This document shows positions 20,387 to 32,368 of a DNA stretch of 64,000 bases, piece by piece. Origin of the DNA: Datura wrightii (taxonomy: Eukaryota; Streptophyta; Magnoliopsida; Solanales; Solanaceae). A program made the position numbers and the translations under genes. Position 1 is the stretch's first letter. Every line of letters starts with the position of its first letter. The notes below the pieces were generated by a model, which was not told the DNA's origin, ran no database searches, and saw only the letters and a program-made list of their open reading frames with translations. The stretch lies in the NCBI GenBank assembly GCA_035772735.1, contig JASDFA010000016.1, positions 151,478,501 to 151,542,500 of the forward strand, in the 5' to 3' direction.

Positions 20387-20990
20387 TTATTTGGGTTGTT
20401 TCATGGTTCGGCTAATGTTGAAGGTAACCTCTTCTTTGTTCAATCGAAATTTCAGCTGTCCTGCTTCCACATCAACTAGGATCCTACCTGTTGCAAGGAA
20501 TGGTCGCCCCAAAATAATGGGGACCTCTGAATCAACTTTGCAGTCCAGAATTACAAAGTCTTCTGGGAATATGAACCTATCTACTTTGACTAGCACATCA
20601 AAAAAATATCCCCATTGACTTTTTAACTGTTAGCTCAGCCATTAGTAGCCACATCGAAGTCGGTATAGGGGTTCCCAAGCCTAACTTTTTAAATACTGCT
20701 AGCAGTATCATATTTATGCTAGCTCCCAAGTCATAAAGTGCCCTTGCAAACTCAACCTCCTCAATGGTGCAAGGTATAGTAAACACACCTGGGTCTTCCT
20801 TTTTCTGTGCTAGGACCCGTGTAGTGATGGCACCACAGTGGTGGAGATTATCAGCAGGTTTCAAACTTACGGTTCTTTTTATAGTGACTAGGTCCTTCAT
20901 AAATTTAGCATATCTAGGCAATTGCTCAAGTGCCTCCACCAATGGGATATTCACCGACAACTGCTTGAGCATAGAGATAAACTTCTGATA
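20387..20990 (-). pseudogene. Aspartic protease of gag-ORF2 element
   Basis: The active-site region ALYDLGASINMILL appears near 20700-20740. After a break near 20598 the frame continues as VDRFIFPEDFVILDCKVDSE and VPIILGRPFLATGRILVDVE, the second conserved block of retropepsin-like proteases. A frameshift separates the two parts. The frame ends near 20387 and RT does not follow. Confidence 0.8.
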
Positions 20991-22818
20991 TTTTCCATCT
21001 TCAGTCTTCTTCTTCAAGCGCTGGAGGTAAGGAGGAGGAGGTCTAGGAATTGTTGTGAGTTTTTGCTGTGCCTCCTTCTCCTTCCCATCGACATCTCCTT
21101 GCTCCTTTGCACTATCTAGAGCAGTTTGCACATCTGAGTTCCCAACCAAAGTTGGGTTGTCAACATTCGGTACATCATTAACATTTATCAAGATGGGCCT
21201 TTCTGGCTCTTCAACTATGACTGGCCTTGGTGGATCAACTATGGCCTTCCCGCTCCTAGTAGTGACCGCCATGTAATGACCGTCATTTTTCAGATTTTGA
21301 ATAGTATTGCTGTGAAGTGTGCCTTTCTGCCTTTGATTTACTGCAATAGACATATGACTCATCTGCTGCTCAATTTGCCTGATTGCCACAACATGTGACT
21401 CCACCTTTTGGTTCAAACCCGAAATATCAGCATGAAGCTCCTTAAAGTGGTTGTCTGTTTCCTCCATCTGCTTAAGCAGTTTGGAAAGCATATCTTCAAC
21501 CTTTGAGCCTCTTGAATCTGGCTCTTGGTTTCGCGGAGGAACATATAGACCACCCCTATCATTTTTGAACTCCTCTCACTTCTTCCAGTCCCCGTTGTCC
21601 TGGTATTGGCCTCAGTTGAAATTATTATCCTTGTAGAAGTTCCGACCTTGGTTCCCTTGCTCTTGAAGCCAAGAGTCTTGGTTAGACCCTTGGGTGTGGG
21701 TTCAGATACCAATCTTCTGATCATTCAAATAATTGACCTCTTCTTCAGACTCAGACTCACAACCATAATTTCTCGGGACCTTGCTCCAATTCCCATTAAG
21801 TGCTTGGCAAGCAACCCCATGGTGGTCTTTATCTCTGCAATTTCCTGGTGATGCTCATCATCTTTTCACCATTGTTCGGTAGACATACCAACCATATAAG
21901 AACCAGCCGGAACCTCCGACTCTTTAGTGTGCCAAGCTCAGTTGGTTTTAGTGATCTTGACCAGCAATCCGCAACCTCTGCATAAGTATGACTCATAAAG
22001 GATCCTCTTGAGACGGTATCAACAACCGCCTTTGTGTTGGCATTCAAGGACCGATAAAAGATTTCAAATAGTGTATCATCTGGAATCCTGTGGTTTGGCA
22101 CCTTCTTGAGATTTTTGTTGAACCACAGCCAAGTCTCATGGAGTGCCTCAGAATTTAATTGCCTGAAATTATATATTTCATCCTTTAGCTGCAATTCCTT
22201 GGATGGTGGAAAGAACCTTTCAAGAATAGCTCTCTTGAGCTCTGCCCAAGTAGTGATGGAGTCGTTTGGCAGCTCAACCAACCACATCGTCGCCTCACTC
22301 CCAAGAGAGAATGGAAATAATCTCAATCTGATCGTGTCCTGGTTGAGACCTGGCTACTTGTATTCCTTGAATATACCCATGAAATTTGTCAAGTGAGCGT
22401 GGGCGCCATCGGAAGCATGAACTGCAAATATTCCCTTCATATTCAGCAGTTGAATCATTGCGCTTGTGATATCGAACTTTTCCCAAGTAGGCAAAGAAGG
22501 AGGGACTATTGCTTCAGTGGCACCATCTTCATCTATGTCCGCATCTTCTTCCTCATCAAAGTATCGGTGTCGCTGGTGTTCTAGCCCTCTAGGTCATCTA
22601 GCTCGTTTAGCTTCTGCAACTAGACGCTTCTCTTTAGCAACTCTGGCTTACGCACGATCTCTAGCCCGAGCTTTCTCTTCGGCCAACATTCTTGCTGTGG
22701 CTTGTTCCATGATTTCTTTCTCTTGTAGGTTGGCCATTCTCCTCAGGTTCCTTAACGTTAGCTCAAGTTTGTGATTAATTGGTATCAAGGGATTTCCTTG
22801 ACTTCTAGTGTAGGGCAT
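20991..22818 (-). pseudogene. gag of gag-ORF2 element
   Basis: The minus-strand ATG at 22818 (MPYTRSQGNPLIP) opens gag. A charged alpha-helical stretch rich in Arg, Glu and Ala follows, then the core FPFSLGSEATMWLVELP, WAELKRAILERFFPPSKELQ and FEIFYRSLNANTKAV (21829-22326). The C-terminal part (20991-21491) holds a TRSGKAIVDPP motif and leads into protease. Several stops and at least two frame changes break it. No CCHC knuckle is apparent, as in the 3907-8477 element. Confidence 0.82.
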
Positions 22819-22926
22819 GCACAAACCTAAGACCTGTTAAGCAACTAAAACAACTAAAGAAAAATAAAACAAAGAAATAAGAACCAATAGCAGAGTTAAT
22901 ACAATTAATGAAAGCCTTAGCCGTAA

Positions 22927-22944
22927 TCCCCAGCAACGACCCCA
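22927..22944 (-). other. Primer binding site, tRNA-Asp type
   Basis: On the minus strand TGGGGTCGTTGCTGGGGA, three changes from the tRNA-Asp complement, five bases inside the LTR edge. Confidence 0.75.
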
Positions 22945-22949
22945 AAATT

Positions 22950-24549
22950 TGATGTCGCCCAAATTACACCTCATAATTGAGATATAAGCGGTCTATTGTA
23001 CAATATAGAACCCAACGAAGGTTGAGGTCGATCCCACAGGGATTATGGTAAGAACTTAAGTTAATGCGAATAACTATTACTATTGATTTACTAATTTCCG
23101 AAGGGGAAAATATAGAATAATAAGCAACAGTAAAACTAATGAATGCCTGTATCAAATTGGGTTTATATTCAATTTATAACTAGACTAGGATTGTGTTCCC
23201 CAAGATTTCATAACCACAAGGTTTATACACTAGTGATCTATTCCAGTGTTTAACATGCGATATTGGTAAGTTAGGTTCACCTAAATGGTTGGTCCCCTAT
23301 CTAGATGATTTTCACAACACAACTTGGTCTGTATATGGGTGTTCTTTAGTTAACCCTTACCCTTAATATCGGATTAGCTATCCCTCGGACAAGTTCAAGC
23401 TATTAGATGAGGGTTGGTAGCCTCAAATCTCCGTTGTTAATCCTTTTTTTCCATTCTTTACCTCCTTGATCTGGTAAGTAAGAATAAGGCAAGTCCTAAC
23501 ATTTGCAACCATCAAGAATCAATCAAAACAAAGGGAAAAACAATACATGCATAAAACTCCGTTCAAGAATCACTAGGTATTTTTACCTATATGTGTTAAT
23601 TCATCTTGGTTCCCACAAACCTAGTTTATGGGTTTAGCTACTCATGTTTGTGTTATTGCAATCACAAGATATAGAAGAAATCAGAATTGCAACTTACAAA
23701 ATATTGTAGAATAAACACCAAGTAGATTGAATAAAATTCCAAAATAGCTTTCATGTCTTGAATCAAGAACAATTGTTTGAAAATTCTCTCAAGAATATCG
23801 TTCAAGATTCTCTCTCTAATCAGCTTAAATCCTTCCAGAAATCATCTTCAAAAATCTCTCAAAAAAATTGTTTTTTAAAAATAAACCTAAAATTGGGTAT
23901 TTATAATATAGAGAAATCCTTTTCCTAAATAAATTTGGAAACTAGGTCGGCAGTGACAACAGGCTATGTGACTGATCGTTAGGACTTCAGACGAGTCGTT
24001 CGTTGCTTTAAAACAGTCTTCCTCAACAACATACTCATGCTTGGCAATGGGTCACCTAATGACTCATCGTGCCTTAGCACGAGTCGTTAGGTCCCTCATG
24101 GTCTACTTCCTCAGCAATTCCAGTGCAATTCACGGATGGTTCCAGTAGCTTACCAACGAGTCATTCCTTCAGGTGACAACTCGTGATGTCGATCATTAAG
24201 TCCACTGGACACTTGGTAGAATTTTCCTCTTTAAAGCCTAACGGTTGACCTCACAACTCGTTACCAAGTGTAACGAGTCGTTCCTCCAACTCGTCAAGTG
24301 CACTGTGTCACTTTTTCAAAACTTCATCTTTTTTCCCAACGCCTCAAGTGACGGGTCGTGCCTCCTGCCAATGACTCGTTGAGTGCCCGGCAGTCACCTT
24401 TCAGTTGTTTTTAACCTTAATTCGACCAAGTTCACTTCCAGTTCCTGCACATTAAGCACAAAATACCTTATACCCATATAAACGTACCTGGAATGTGCAT
24501 AATTTCTTGGTTTTAAACATCGAAAGTGCCATAAAATCATGGAACATCA
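22950..24549 (-). repeat. 5' LTR of gag-ORF2 element
   Basis: 1,600 bp, partner of 13511-15115. TATA at 23898-23905 (minus). Palindrome block 23945-24385 with CACGAGTCGTTAGG, AACGAGTCGTTCC and CTCGTCAAGTGCACTG (24290-24305). The LTR is followed by the duplication GTGTT at 24550-24554. Confidence 0.88.
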
Positions 24550-24554
24550 GTGTT

Positions 24555-24584
24555 CAAGCCGTATCTAGACATGTTCTTGATCGT
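24555..24584 (+). pseudogene. 30-base island of F1 reverse transcriptase
   Basis: Between the gag-ORF2 element and the solo LTR only 30 bases of F1 remain. They encode the residues just before the RT catalytic box (KPYLDMFLI, parallel to F2 at 39838-39870, KEYLDMFVI). The catalytic IDD itself is right of the solo LTR at 26019. The last five bases, ATCGT, are the solo LTR's target duplication. Confidence 0.8.
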
Positions 24585-26009
24585 TGATCTTGGGCAGATT
24601 TATATGCCCAAGTGATACTCAAACGTATCATTTTCGCCTTGTTTGTTGTGCAATGTGTATACATTTTCATGTAATTGGTAATAAAATGTGAATTTATACT
24701 AACCAACATGATTAGCATTGTTTTGTAGGTAAAATATGATTTAGAGGAGCAAAAATGCATGTTGGAACAATATCGGAGTTGGACTTGGATGCGAGCACGG
24801 AAAAGACATTGGAATGCACAATGTAAAGGGGCTCCGCAATGGAGCCGTGCCACGCTACCATCGCGGAGGCACACTGCATGGAGGATGAATTAATTTGGCA
24901 ATTTTCAGTGAAGCCTCACGACAGCTCCGTGGCACGGAGGCAAGCCTCCGCGTTGCATGCCGTGCCACGTTGAGGCTATATTCCCGGACCCTGGATTTTC
25001 AGTGAGGGTCCGCGTCCACGCCGTGTCACGGAGGCAGTGCTCCGCGTTGGCCTCCGTGACACGTTGCTTGTTATTTCGGGAAAAATTCCCAATAGTATAA
25101 ATAGAACACTTAGGCTTATTTTTAATTAATTCAGACTTGGTGGAGCAAGGACGTGGGTTACAGGCAGTTGAGGGACGAAAAATCTAAGGGTTTTTCTCTC
25201 TTTCTTTCTTCTTTCAATCAATTGTTTGTATGATTAACACTTGTTTTAGGATGATTAATCCACAAATGAGTGGCTAATTCTCTTCCTTGCTGAGGTTATG
25301 AACATTTGTGATGAATTTTGAGTATTAATTATATGGTTTTCTTCTTCTTCTTCCATGTTGTTCTATTAATTCTTGTTTCTACTACATTAGTGTGTGGCCG
25401 ACATTAATGTACATCTAAAAAGTCCGATTTCACTCGAGAGAGCACGAAATTGGAAAGTTGTGAATTAATAGGGTATTGTTCTTAACTTGATTTTGGAAAA
25501 TTGGGTTTTGATGTGCTTTCCTGATAGAAATATACTTGAAAGCCGTATTAGTCAATTTAGGAACCGGAATTGTATTGGTAGGTCATAAATTGCATTTGAT
25601 CACAGAAATGTAGACGAATGGTTTATGATTCTAAAGTGAGATTAAATACGAGAGTTTTAATCTCTAGGCTAATGTTCTTGGCTAGCAACAGGAAGAGAAG
25701 ATTAACCAAATTATGATTATAATCAAGTTCATTACTTGTTCTTAACCTTGGCATGCTCATATCCATAGTTTCAATTCACAGTAGATATTTGTTAATAGTT
25801 TTAGTATATAATTTATAAACAAAAATTATTTAACTTTTGGTTACGTTGTTGTCAGCATAATTAGAAGTAAGCTAGAATATAGTATACTTAAGCAATTTTA
25901 CTTATCCAGAGTCTCCTTGGTTCGATACTTGGCTTACTTAGCCACTTTATTACTTGTTTGACCACGTGCACTTGTGTGTCGGTTTTAACCTATACCAAAC
26001 ACCCGAACA
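24585..26009 (+). repeat. Solo LTR, family A
   Basis: 1,425 bp from TGATCTTGGGC to CCCGAACA, same family as 1351-2757 and 63097-64000. Flanks ATCGT (24580-24584) and ATTGT (26010-26014) are a target duplication with one change. F1 sequence resumes on both sides, so this is a solo LTR left by LTR-LTR recombination, not a truncated element. Confidence 0.88.
24831..25104 (+). promoter_or_regulatory. Solo LTR A promoter: palindrome block plus TATA
   Basis: Block 24831-25072 repeats GGCTCCGCAATGGAGCC, CCATCGCGGAGGC, CCGTGGCACGGAGGC and CCTCCGTGACACGTTGC. It ends about 24 bases before TATAAATAG at 25096-25104. Confidence 0.7.
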
Positions 26010-27655
26010 ATTGTGTTCATTGATGATATCCTTATATACTCCTAGAGCAAGGAGGAGCATGCCGCTCATTTGAGGATAGTGCTGCAAACTTTTAAGGATC
26101 ATCAATTGTATGCAAAGTTTAACAAGTGTGAATTTTGGCTAGACTTAGTGGCATTTCCGGGTCATGTGGTATCAAGTGAAGGCATAAAGGTAGATTCTCA
26201 AAGAATCGAAGAGGTAAAGAATTGGCCTAGACCGGTGAACCCTTCAAAAATTCGGAGTTTCTTGGGCCTAGTAGGCTACTACCAAAGATTTGTTGAGGGA
26301 TTTTCATCAATTGCAACCCCATTGACTAGATTGACTCAGAAAAAGATAAAGTTCTAATGGCCGGAGGCTTGTGAGGAAAGCTTCCAGGAATTGAAGACCC
26401 TACTCACTTCGGCACCAGTGTTGACTTTACCCCAGGGTACGGATGGCTTTGTTGTATATTTTGATGCTTCGAGAGTCGAACTGGGATGTGTGTTGATGCA
26501 GCATGGGAAAGTAATAGCATATTCCTCTCGACAACTAAAAGTTCACGAAAAGAATTGCCCGACCTATGACCTTGAGTTGGCCAGGTGGTGTTTGCATTGG
26601 CGATATGGAGGAATTACTTGTATAGGGTCCACATGGATGTATTCATGGATCACAAGAGATTGCAACATGTGTTCACACAGAAAGATCTCAATCTTCAGCA
26701 AAGGAGGTGGTTAGAGTTATTAAGGGACTACGACATGAGTGTTCTTTACCACCCAGGAAAGGCTAATGTGGTGGCAGAAGCCCTTAGTAGGCTCTCTATG
26801 GAGAGTGTGTCCCATATGGATGAGGGTAAGAAGGAGTTGGTGAGAGATGTCCACCAACTTGCAAGGTTGGGGGTTAGATTGATCAACTCGACCGATGGCA
26901 GCGTTGTTGTGCAGAATGGGTCAGAATCCTCCTTGGTGGTTGATGTCAAATCTAAGCAAGATGAGGATCTGATTTTGAGGAAGCTGAAGGAAGCGGTACG
27001 GAGTCAAAAGGTGGAGGTTTTCTCCAAAGGGGGAGATGGTGTGCTACGATACCATGGTCACCTATGTGTCCTAAATATTGATGATTTGAGAGTTCAGATA
27101 TTGCGTGAGGCACATGGTATAAGATATTCTATCCATCCGGGATCCATGAAGATGTATTAGCACTTGCGAGAAATCTATTAGGGGGATGGTATGAAGAAGG
27201 ATATTGCAAAATGCATAGCAAAATATCCAAACTATCAGCAAGTAAAAGTCGAGCATCAAAGGTCGGGACGCGTACTTCAGGGTATTAGCATTCCCACATG
27301 GAAGTGGGAATTGATTAACATGGATTTCACTATAGGCCTACCTCATACTCGATGACACTATAATTCCATTTGGGTGGTGGTAGACAGGTTAACAAAGGCT
27401 GCACACTTTCTACCGGTCAAGACCACAGATTCAGCGGATGATTATTCCAAGTTGTATATTCAGGAGTTGGTTCGACTTCATGGAGTGCCCTTGTCTATTA
27501 TTTTCGACCGAGGTACTCAGTTTACCTCTCGGTTTTGGCGGTCTTTCAAAAAAGGGCTTGGAACTCAGGTTAAGCTCAGCACAACATTCTATCCACAAAC
27601 GGATGGCCAGGCAGAGTGGACAATCCAGACTCTTGAGGACATGTTGAGGACATAT
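26010..27655 (+). pseudogene. F1 RT C-terminus, RNase H and integrase (first part)
   Basis: Starts in the RT catalytic box (IDDILIYS near 26019) and continues through WLDLVAFPGHVVSSEGIKVD and the LGLVGYYQRFVEGF thumb. RNase H follows (YFDASRVELGCVLM, then DLELA; MDHKRLQ; LLRDYDMSVLYHPGKANVVA). The integrase zinc finger (27115-27250) has lost its cysteines. The core keeps NMDF, a DRGTQF Asp and the GQAEWTIQ Glu, so the DDE triad is recognisable. Stops occur at 26356, 27158 and 27355 and the frame shifts near 26590. The gene breaks at 27655, where F2 inserted. Confidence 0.85.
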
Positions 27656-27660
27656 GTTAT

Positions 27661-27765
27661 TACTATACCCCGAAAGCTCAAAGATCGGACCCGAGAGTTG
27701 AAACGAGAAATTTATGGAATTGATGTTGCAGGAACAGGACGAGTCATGGGATGACACGTGAGGAG
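27661..27765 (+). repeat. F2 5' LTR, first piece
   Basis: Aligns with 42466-42570 of the 3' LTR (for example AAGCTCAAAGATCGGACCCG in both, one G/A aside). It breaks near 27765 at GACACGTGAGGAGAG. The next piece starts at 35763, equal to about 43247 of the 3' LTR, so about 680 bases including the palindrome block are missing here. Confidence 0.8.
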
Positions 27766-29212
27766 AGTAATCTTCCCCTGTAAACAGAGTAATCTTCCCC
27801 TGTAAACAGGGTAATCTGGCTCTGCACAAAGTAAACTGAACTGCCCCTGCAAGCAGGGTAATCTGGACCGTATTATCATGGTGGTCGGCCATCATCTTCG
27901 TCTAGGCGGACGACATCGCCCAGCTGGTGGCGGTATCTGAATCTTGTATCGACACAACTATAACCCAGAGGCAGTGGGGATGCAACGGGACACCCACATG
28001 CCATAGCAAGTCTCAACACACAAATAGCACATATAAATAGCAAGCATGTATAACTGAAAAGACTATCTGAAATCTACTTCTTATTCTGATCTATTTCTAC
28101 ACTGAGCTAATTCTTACTAATTATACTGATTCTGTAACCTCTGTTTAACTGTACGGCTAATCTGTAGCCAAGATACTGTCTGTCTGAATGGCTAATCTGT
28201 AGCCATAACTGTCTGTCTATCTGATCTTTCTTTATTGACTTTTATTATGAAAATCTGTTTCTTTTATTCTACTACATGCTTGCTAATCACGTAATAGGCT
28301 ATACTGAATCTGAAATACTAACTTTCCCTCGGGCGCACACTTTTCTAACTTTCAGACTGAATACGATATAACAACGCAAACTAGGTTTACTAAACTTTGC
28401 ACAATACTTAACATTCAACTCCGGGAATTCTACTACGGAGTTTATTGTACTATACAAGGCTAAAGCTACTAACTTGCCGAAGGAACTAGATTTACATACC
28501 TTAACCTCATGTTATCCATATGTCGGACGAGGCTCGGTCAATACTCCAGCTATTTCTCCCAACTGCATTCATGTATACGCTAATTAATACTAAATATAGC
28601 TTTATTCTAAAGAACGACGTCACTTTCGATATAATTGTAGCCTAAACTTAGGCTTATCGAAAGATGGTCGAAAACTCACTATTTTTCAAAAGTCCAGAAG
28701 GGAGAAGTATTCACTTCACAGCTAGGAGCACATAGACACTAGTTTGGAGCAATTCCACTTACATTAGCTCGGTAGCTCGACAATTTATCGGCCGTATTTC
28801 ACGAAAAAAAATACGTAGGAATGCTCCCTGCTGCTAAATACCTCGGTACCTGAGGTTAATTTGAGTTTGGACCGCGTTTGATAGCGTAATTGGAAGGAAA
28901 TTATCAAATAATCCTCGTTCCTCTTTCTCTCTGCTTACCCTCTGTTTTCACTGGAAATTATAAGAAAGTTTAATGAAAAATCGAAGTTGGAGGCTTTATA
29001 TAATTGGGACTTAGAAGTCGCATTCAGAGAATGCGATTTATAAGTCGCATTCCTGGAATGCGATTTATAAGTCGCATTTTGCCTTGCGACGCGCCGACTT
29101 GGCACTTGTGCGATCTTTCCCCGGGCCTTTTTCTAGCATGTATGGTTTTCAAATACTCTTAACCAACACGCGAATAGGCCATCTATATGCCGGGAATTTA
29201 CGGGGTGTAACA
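27766..29212 (-). repeat. F3a 3' LTR, truncated
   Basis: The minus-strand LTR start TGTTACACCCCG is at 29212. The palindrome block (29010-29100) consists of CGCATTC/GAATGCG hairpins. TATATAAAG is at 28994-29002 (minus). At 27766-27870 lie short palindromes of the form CCCTGYAARCAGGG. The last several hundred bases of the LTR, present at 33876-35040, are missing. Confidence 0.82.
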
Positions 29213-29482
29213 TTCTCCCCCCTTTAAGAACATTCATCCTCGAATGTAAACTGCTATATAGAGGATTACTCAATTAGCTTAACTTGTTCTTAGGAAAATT
29301 TCGGCAGAGTTTCCCCTGTAATCTGGACTATCCCAAAATCCTGAAACACAGAAAAGTCCAATACAGGTACTCCACATGATACTATAAGATTCATTCGATA
29401 ACCAAACATCAATCTTTCTCATTTATATATATACAACCATAAGGTACTGCATAAGTAATAATACGGACGTACCTGTCGCTGA

Positions 29483-31095
29483 CTAGGCCTGGAACAGGCG
29501 AGGATATCTAGCTTTCATAACTTCTTCAGCCTCCCACGTCATCTCCTCTCGGTTCCTGTTATGCCACAATACCTTGACAGATGCGATATTCTTAGTTCTC
29601 AATCTACGAATCTGTCTGTCTAAGATGGCTATCGGAACCTGTTCGTAGGCCAACTCTTCTGTAACCTGGATATCCTGGACTGGGACTGTTCTGGATGGGT
29701 CTCCTATGCATTTCCTCAGCATAGACACATGAAAGACGGGATGAACGAACTCTAGCTCCGGAGGCAAGTTCAGCTCATATGCTACTCGGCCTATCCTCTG
29801 GCGAATCTGATAAGGCCCAACAAACCTCAGACTGAGCTTACCCTTTTTGCCGAATCTCATCACCCCTTTCATCGGAGATACTTTCAGAAATACCCAGTCA
29901 TTCACATTAAACTCTAGGTCTCTGCGTTGTACGTCCACATATGATTTTTGGCGACTCTGTGCAGTCAATAGGCGTTCTCTGATAAGCTTTACTTTCTCTT
30001 CTGACTGCTGAACAATGTCTGGCCCAATTATCGCTGATTCCCCTATTTCGAACCAGCCAACCGGTGATCTGCACTTTCACCCGTATAAAGCCTCGAAAGG
30101 TGCCATCTGAATAGCCGAGTGATAGCTATTATTATAAGCAAATTCTATCAGTGGAAAATGCTCATCCCAGCTACCACCAAAGTCTAGCACACACGCTCGC
30201 AGCATATCCTCAAGCGTCTAAATAGTGCGCTCAGCCTGTCCGTCTGTCTGAGGTTGGAAAGTAGTGCTCAGATTAATCTGCATTCCCAGTCCCTTCTGGA
30301 ATGACTGCCAAAATCTAGCCGTGAACTGCGCTCCTCTTTCTGAAATAATGGATACTGGCACTCCGTGCAATCTGACTATCTCTCGGATATACAACTCCGC
30401 ATAATCTTCAGCCGAGAAAGTAGTTCTAACTGGCAGGAAATGAGCTGATTTAGTCAATCTGTCAACTATCACCCATATCGAGTCATGTCTGTGTCTGGTA
30501 TGGGGTAATCCCGCCACAAAATCCATATTCACTGCTTCCCATTTCCAAAGAGGCACAACTATGTCCTGAGTCAAACCGCCTGGTTTCTGATGTTCTGCTT
30601 TCACCTGCTGGCAGTTAGGACACCGGGCTACAAATTCAGCAATTTCTTTCTTTTTTATCTAGCCACCAGTAGTTTTCTTTGATATCATGGTACATTTTTT
30701 GTTGCGCCAGGGTGGAGAAAATAGTTGCTGGTGCAGTGCGCCTCGTTCATGATCTGATGGCGGAGGCCTGAAACATCTGGAACACATAGACGGTCTTTAC
30801 AATGCAGCACTCCATCCTCTGTTATTTGTGAATCTGGCGCTTCCCTTGCAGGATTCTGTCCTTAAGCTAGACCAGGTCAGGATCTGCATATTGCCGTTCT
30901 CTTACCTCCACAACTAAGGACGACACGGCGATGTTCTGGATTACCGCTCTGTTGTCCTTCATTTCTATCGCACGAACGACTAAATTGACCAATTAATGTA
31001 TCTCCCTGACCAACTCCCGTTGCTTGGGTTGCACATACGCCACACTACTAATAGATCTATAGCTAAGAGCGTTTGCTGCTCCATTACCTCTTCTT
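29483..31095 (-). pseudogene. F3a integrase and chromodomain remnant
   Basis: 29483-29968 encodes the integrase C-terminus (DVQRRDLEFNVNDWVFLKVS, GPYQIRQRIGRVAYELNLP). A chromodomain follows (VPIAILDRQIRRLRTKNIAS, VLWHNRNREEMTWEAEEVM), which targets integration to modified chromatin in chromoviruses. 30218-30604 holds the integrase core (NMDFVAGLPHTRHRHDSIW, SERGAQF where the Asp is changed to Glu, DGQAERTI). Stops lie between the two and upstream. 30640-31095 aligns in decayed form with the zinc finger to RNase H region of F3b (57780-58170). Confidence 0.82.
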
Positions 31096-32300
31096 GACTG
31101 AAATAACATTTTCATACTTAGAGAGCTCGGCATATAATTGACGGTCATACTGGCTTGTCATGCCAAAGAGATCGACAGGTAGTTTACAGGCGTAGCTAGA
31201 GCTTATCTGGCCTTCCGGCCACATGCTAAGGCTATTTGTTGCTGGGATAACCTGAACGACCATCTGCGCACCTTGTGCCTTTATCTGATCAGAGGATCCA
31301 GATATTGATCATGACCTCTAATGATCTGGCTGCATAACCTTAAATAACTGAATAGTCGGGTTGAATGACCCGAATGTGGCAGTAGTCTAACAATGCTCTA
31401 ACTGTTCTACTTGAGTACTTATAGTTCATGCATAACTGCAGACTTGTGGGCATCTAATTTCTTTGTTATTTTGCTTGAACCACTGTAAGGCTGGGCTCAA
31501 TCAAACTTACTCCCAGGCGATCAATCTCTGGATCTTCATAGGGAGTCTACTGATCTCCTGGTCTTAATAAACACTGTGCTAGCAGGGTACTATCAATTTC
31601 TTACGCCTTGTATGTATCCACTTGGATTTATACTGCTATTCTGGGGAATTCTCGATATTATGAGCTATTCTGTAAATACTGGCCTTCTGCTAGGGCTTTG
31701 TATCTAAATACCTTACAAGAACCAGCTGAAGTACTAGTCTGTCACTGACTACTGATGTGGACCCCTTTCTTGGGGTGCCCACGGGCTTGTCTGACTTGCG
31801 GGGTATTCCTTGTAATAACTGCTAGGTTGACTAAGGTCGACTCTCACCTACAAGGCTGGGAAAATGATGTACGACCACTTAACATACTGGAAAAATTCTG
31901 GTTCTGGCATATGAGATAATGCTATTGATTTTTAGGGATGCTTCCCTGCTAATACAAGCGCCAGCTAGTCGTTAGGCCGTCTAACTGTGCTCTTATCATC
32001 TAGCCATCTGATTCAGGCCATTAACTCTGGTAAGCTTCTAGAGCCTAGATCTGGCAACAACACATAAGTCTATTAACTTAATAACTGAGAACTGAGATAG
32101 TTTCTATGACTTCATACGTAATTCACACTTAACCTGCCCTTTCTCTTCTCCTTTCCCTTTCTCCTTTCTTCTCTTCTTTTCTTTCTTTCTTTTATCTTTT
32201 GGCAAGGGGGTCCTGCAATGCAATTTGTACATGCTTTCTAGTACTAATCAGCATCTATGATTGTAACCCCTATAGACAGCTACTCACAGCATATCTATTA

Positions 32301-32368
<68 letters not shown>

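Larger units (their letters stand above)
13511..24549 (-). mobile_element. Gag-protease-ORF2 element without pol enzymes, Athila-like, complete with LTRs and TSD
   Basis: On the minus strand: 5' LTR 22950-24549, tRNA-Asp primer site, gag, protease, a gap with no RT, RNase H or integrase, an internal promoter-like region, ORF2 (16753-18960), noncoding tail, polypurine tract, 3' LTR 13511-15115. LTR ends are TGAT...ATCA. The duplication GTGTT lies at 13506-13510 and 24550-24554. The LTRs show about a dozen differences in their first 160 aligned bases. It resembles TR-GAG-type non-autonomous elements but adds a second gene. A pol-deleted Athila is the alternative reading. Confidence 0.85.

Noticed and set aside
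29010..29100. Regularly spaced short repeats that might resemble a CRISPR array
   Set aside because: Only two or three units, palindromic throughout with no unique spacers, located in a plant LTR promoter. No cas genes and the genome is eukaryotic.
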